Positions 63,664-64,000 of a DNA stretch of 64,000 bases are shown here, in pieces; the stretch's first letter is position 1, and each line of letters begins with the position of its first letter. This DNA comes from an uncultured Lachnospiraceae bacterium (lineage in GTDB: Bacteria; Bacillota; Clostridia; Lachnospirales; Lachnospiraceae), in the NCBI GenBank assembly GCA_902779575.1, contig CACZBW010000002.1, forward strand, positions 1 to 64,000, read 5' to 3'. A program made the translations under genes and the position numbers. The notes below the pieces were generated by a model that was given only the letters and a program-made list of their open reading frames with translations, searched no databases and was not told the origin of the DNA.

Positions 63664-64000
63664 TTATCCGAACAGTCCTCTTCTCTTCGGCGGCTCCTTT
63701 GCAGCCTCATCTCTCGCGATGTCGCGCTGCGCCTGTTCCTCCATCAGCCGGACAAGCATCTGCAGCTGCTGGTTGGTCTGCTCCCGTTCTTCCTTCTCTC
63801 TCTTTGTGGAAAGCTCCTGGAGACGGTCCGTAACCTCCTTCAGGGACAGCTGCGTGCTGTCGGTCAGCTGTTTCATGCGGGCCAGAACCTGCGTCATATA
63901 ATCCGTAAATTCACGCAGATGCTCCTGCTGAAGCTTCTGCTCTTCGGCGAGGGTGCTCTGCGAGGTCTGCAGCTGTTCCAGATAGCTGCTGACCGTGCGC
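63664..64000 (-). CDS. C-terminal part of a probable MotA/ZorA-like protein (cut by window edge)
   Basis: The frame is open to the right edge, so only the last 111 residues are seen. They are Gln/Glu/Arg-rich coiled coil (for example KQLTDSTQLSLKEVTDRL), ending PPKRRGLFG. A MotA-like channel protein with a long cytoplasmic tail normally precedes a MotB/OmpA partner like the next gene, so this is the natural reading. The channel domain itself is not in the window. Confidence 0.55.
   Translation of the reverse strand, partial: RTVSSYLEQLQTSQSTLAEEQKLQQEHLREFTDYMTQVLARMKQLTDSTQLSLKEVTDRLQELSTKREKEEREQTNQQLQMLVRLMEEQAQRDIARDEAAKEPPKRRGLFG

Noticed and set aside
62485-64000. Full Zorya defence system
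   Set aside because: Only ZorA/ZorB-like features can be argued. Downstream genes are a 53-residue protein and the ATPase operon, with no ZorC, ZorD or ZorE.

Overview
The window looks like a chromosomal segment of an anaerobic, saccharolytic Firmicute of the Lachnospiraceae type. The evidence is a V-type ATPase in bacterial order, a DnaE1-type replicase, MutS2, YhaM and CvfB, a lysine-riboswitch-controlled dap operon, TRAP and sugar ABC transporters, uronate catabolism genes, and strong TTGACA/TATAAT promoters in moderately GC-rich DNA. No species can be named from the sequence alone.

Region 1 (1 to about 12,680) is accessory DNA. A phage-type family A DNA polymerase reads rightwards at the left edge. 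A sigma-like protein, a small membrane protein and a SymE-like toxin lie at 11,186-12,369. Between them sits a leftward defence block. It holds an EcoRI-like endonuclease, an RsrI-like adenine methyltransferase (predicted site GAATTC), a second zinc-ribbon adenine methylase, a HARE-HTH protein, a small Cro-like regulator, an RloC/PrrC-like ATPase with a zinc hook, and two unrecognised proteins. A promoter at 10,861-10,889 could drive seven of these eight genes as one transcript; the RsrI-like methylase has its own promoter. The two unrecognised proteins are adjacent and share a Gly/Asn/Gln-rich motif, C-terminal in one and N-terminal in the other. That arrangement resembles paired amyloid signalling motifs, and this cassette is the best candidate for an undescribed system.

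Region 2 (12,700-25,703) is ordinary chromosome: rlmD, yhaM, mutS2, an orphan response regulator, dnaE, a CPBP membrane protease, cvfB and an acyl-ACP thioesterase.

Region 3 (26,052-45,340) is carbon metabolism. Genes uxuA and uxuB, a degenerate NERD-like membrane protein, a three-gene TRAP transporter and a zinc dehydrogenase read leftwards from one strong promoter, next to a GntR/FCD regulator. Then come a DUF1622 protein, a sugar ABC transporter without its own ATPase, a NahK-like sugar kinase, an exported flavin reductase, tRNA-Gln(CTG) and a domain-permuted GH3 glycosidase.

Region 4 (45,708-53,042) is amino-acid metabolism. It has ilvE, and a dapA-dapB-lysC-pncB run behind a lysine riboswitch with a readable terminator. 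A secreted HEEFH protein lies just upstream.

Region 5 (53,303-64,000) is bioenergetics: a complete nine-gene V-type ATPase operon whose K subunit keeps the sodium-binding residues, preceded by a MotB/OmpA-like protein, a small basic protein and the tail of a probable MotA-like partner that runs off the right edge.
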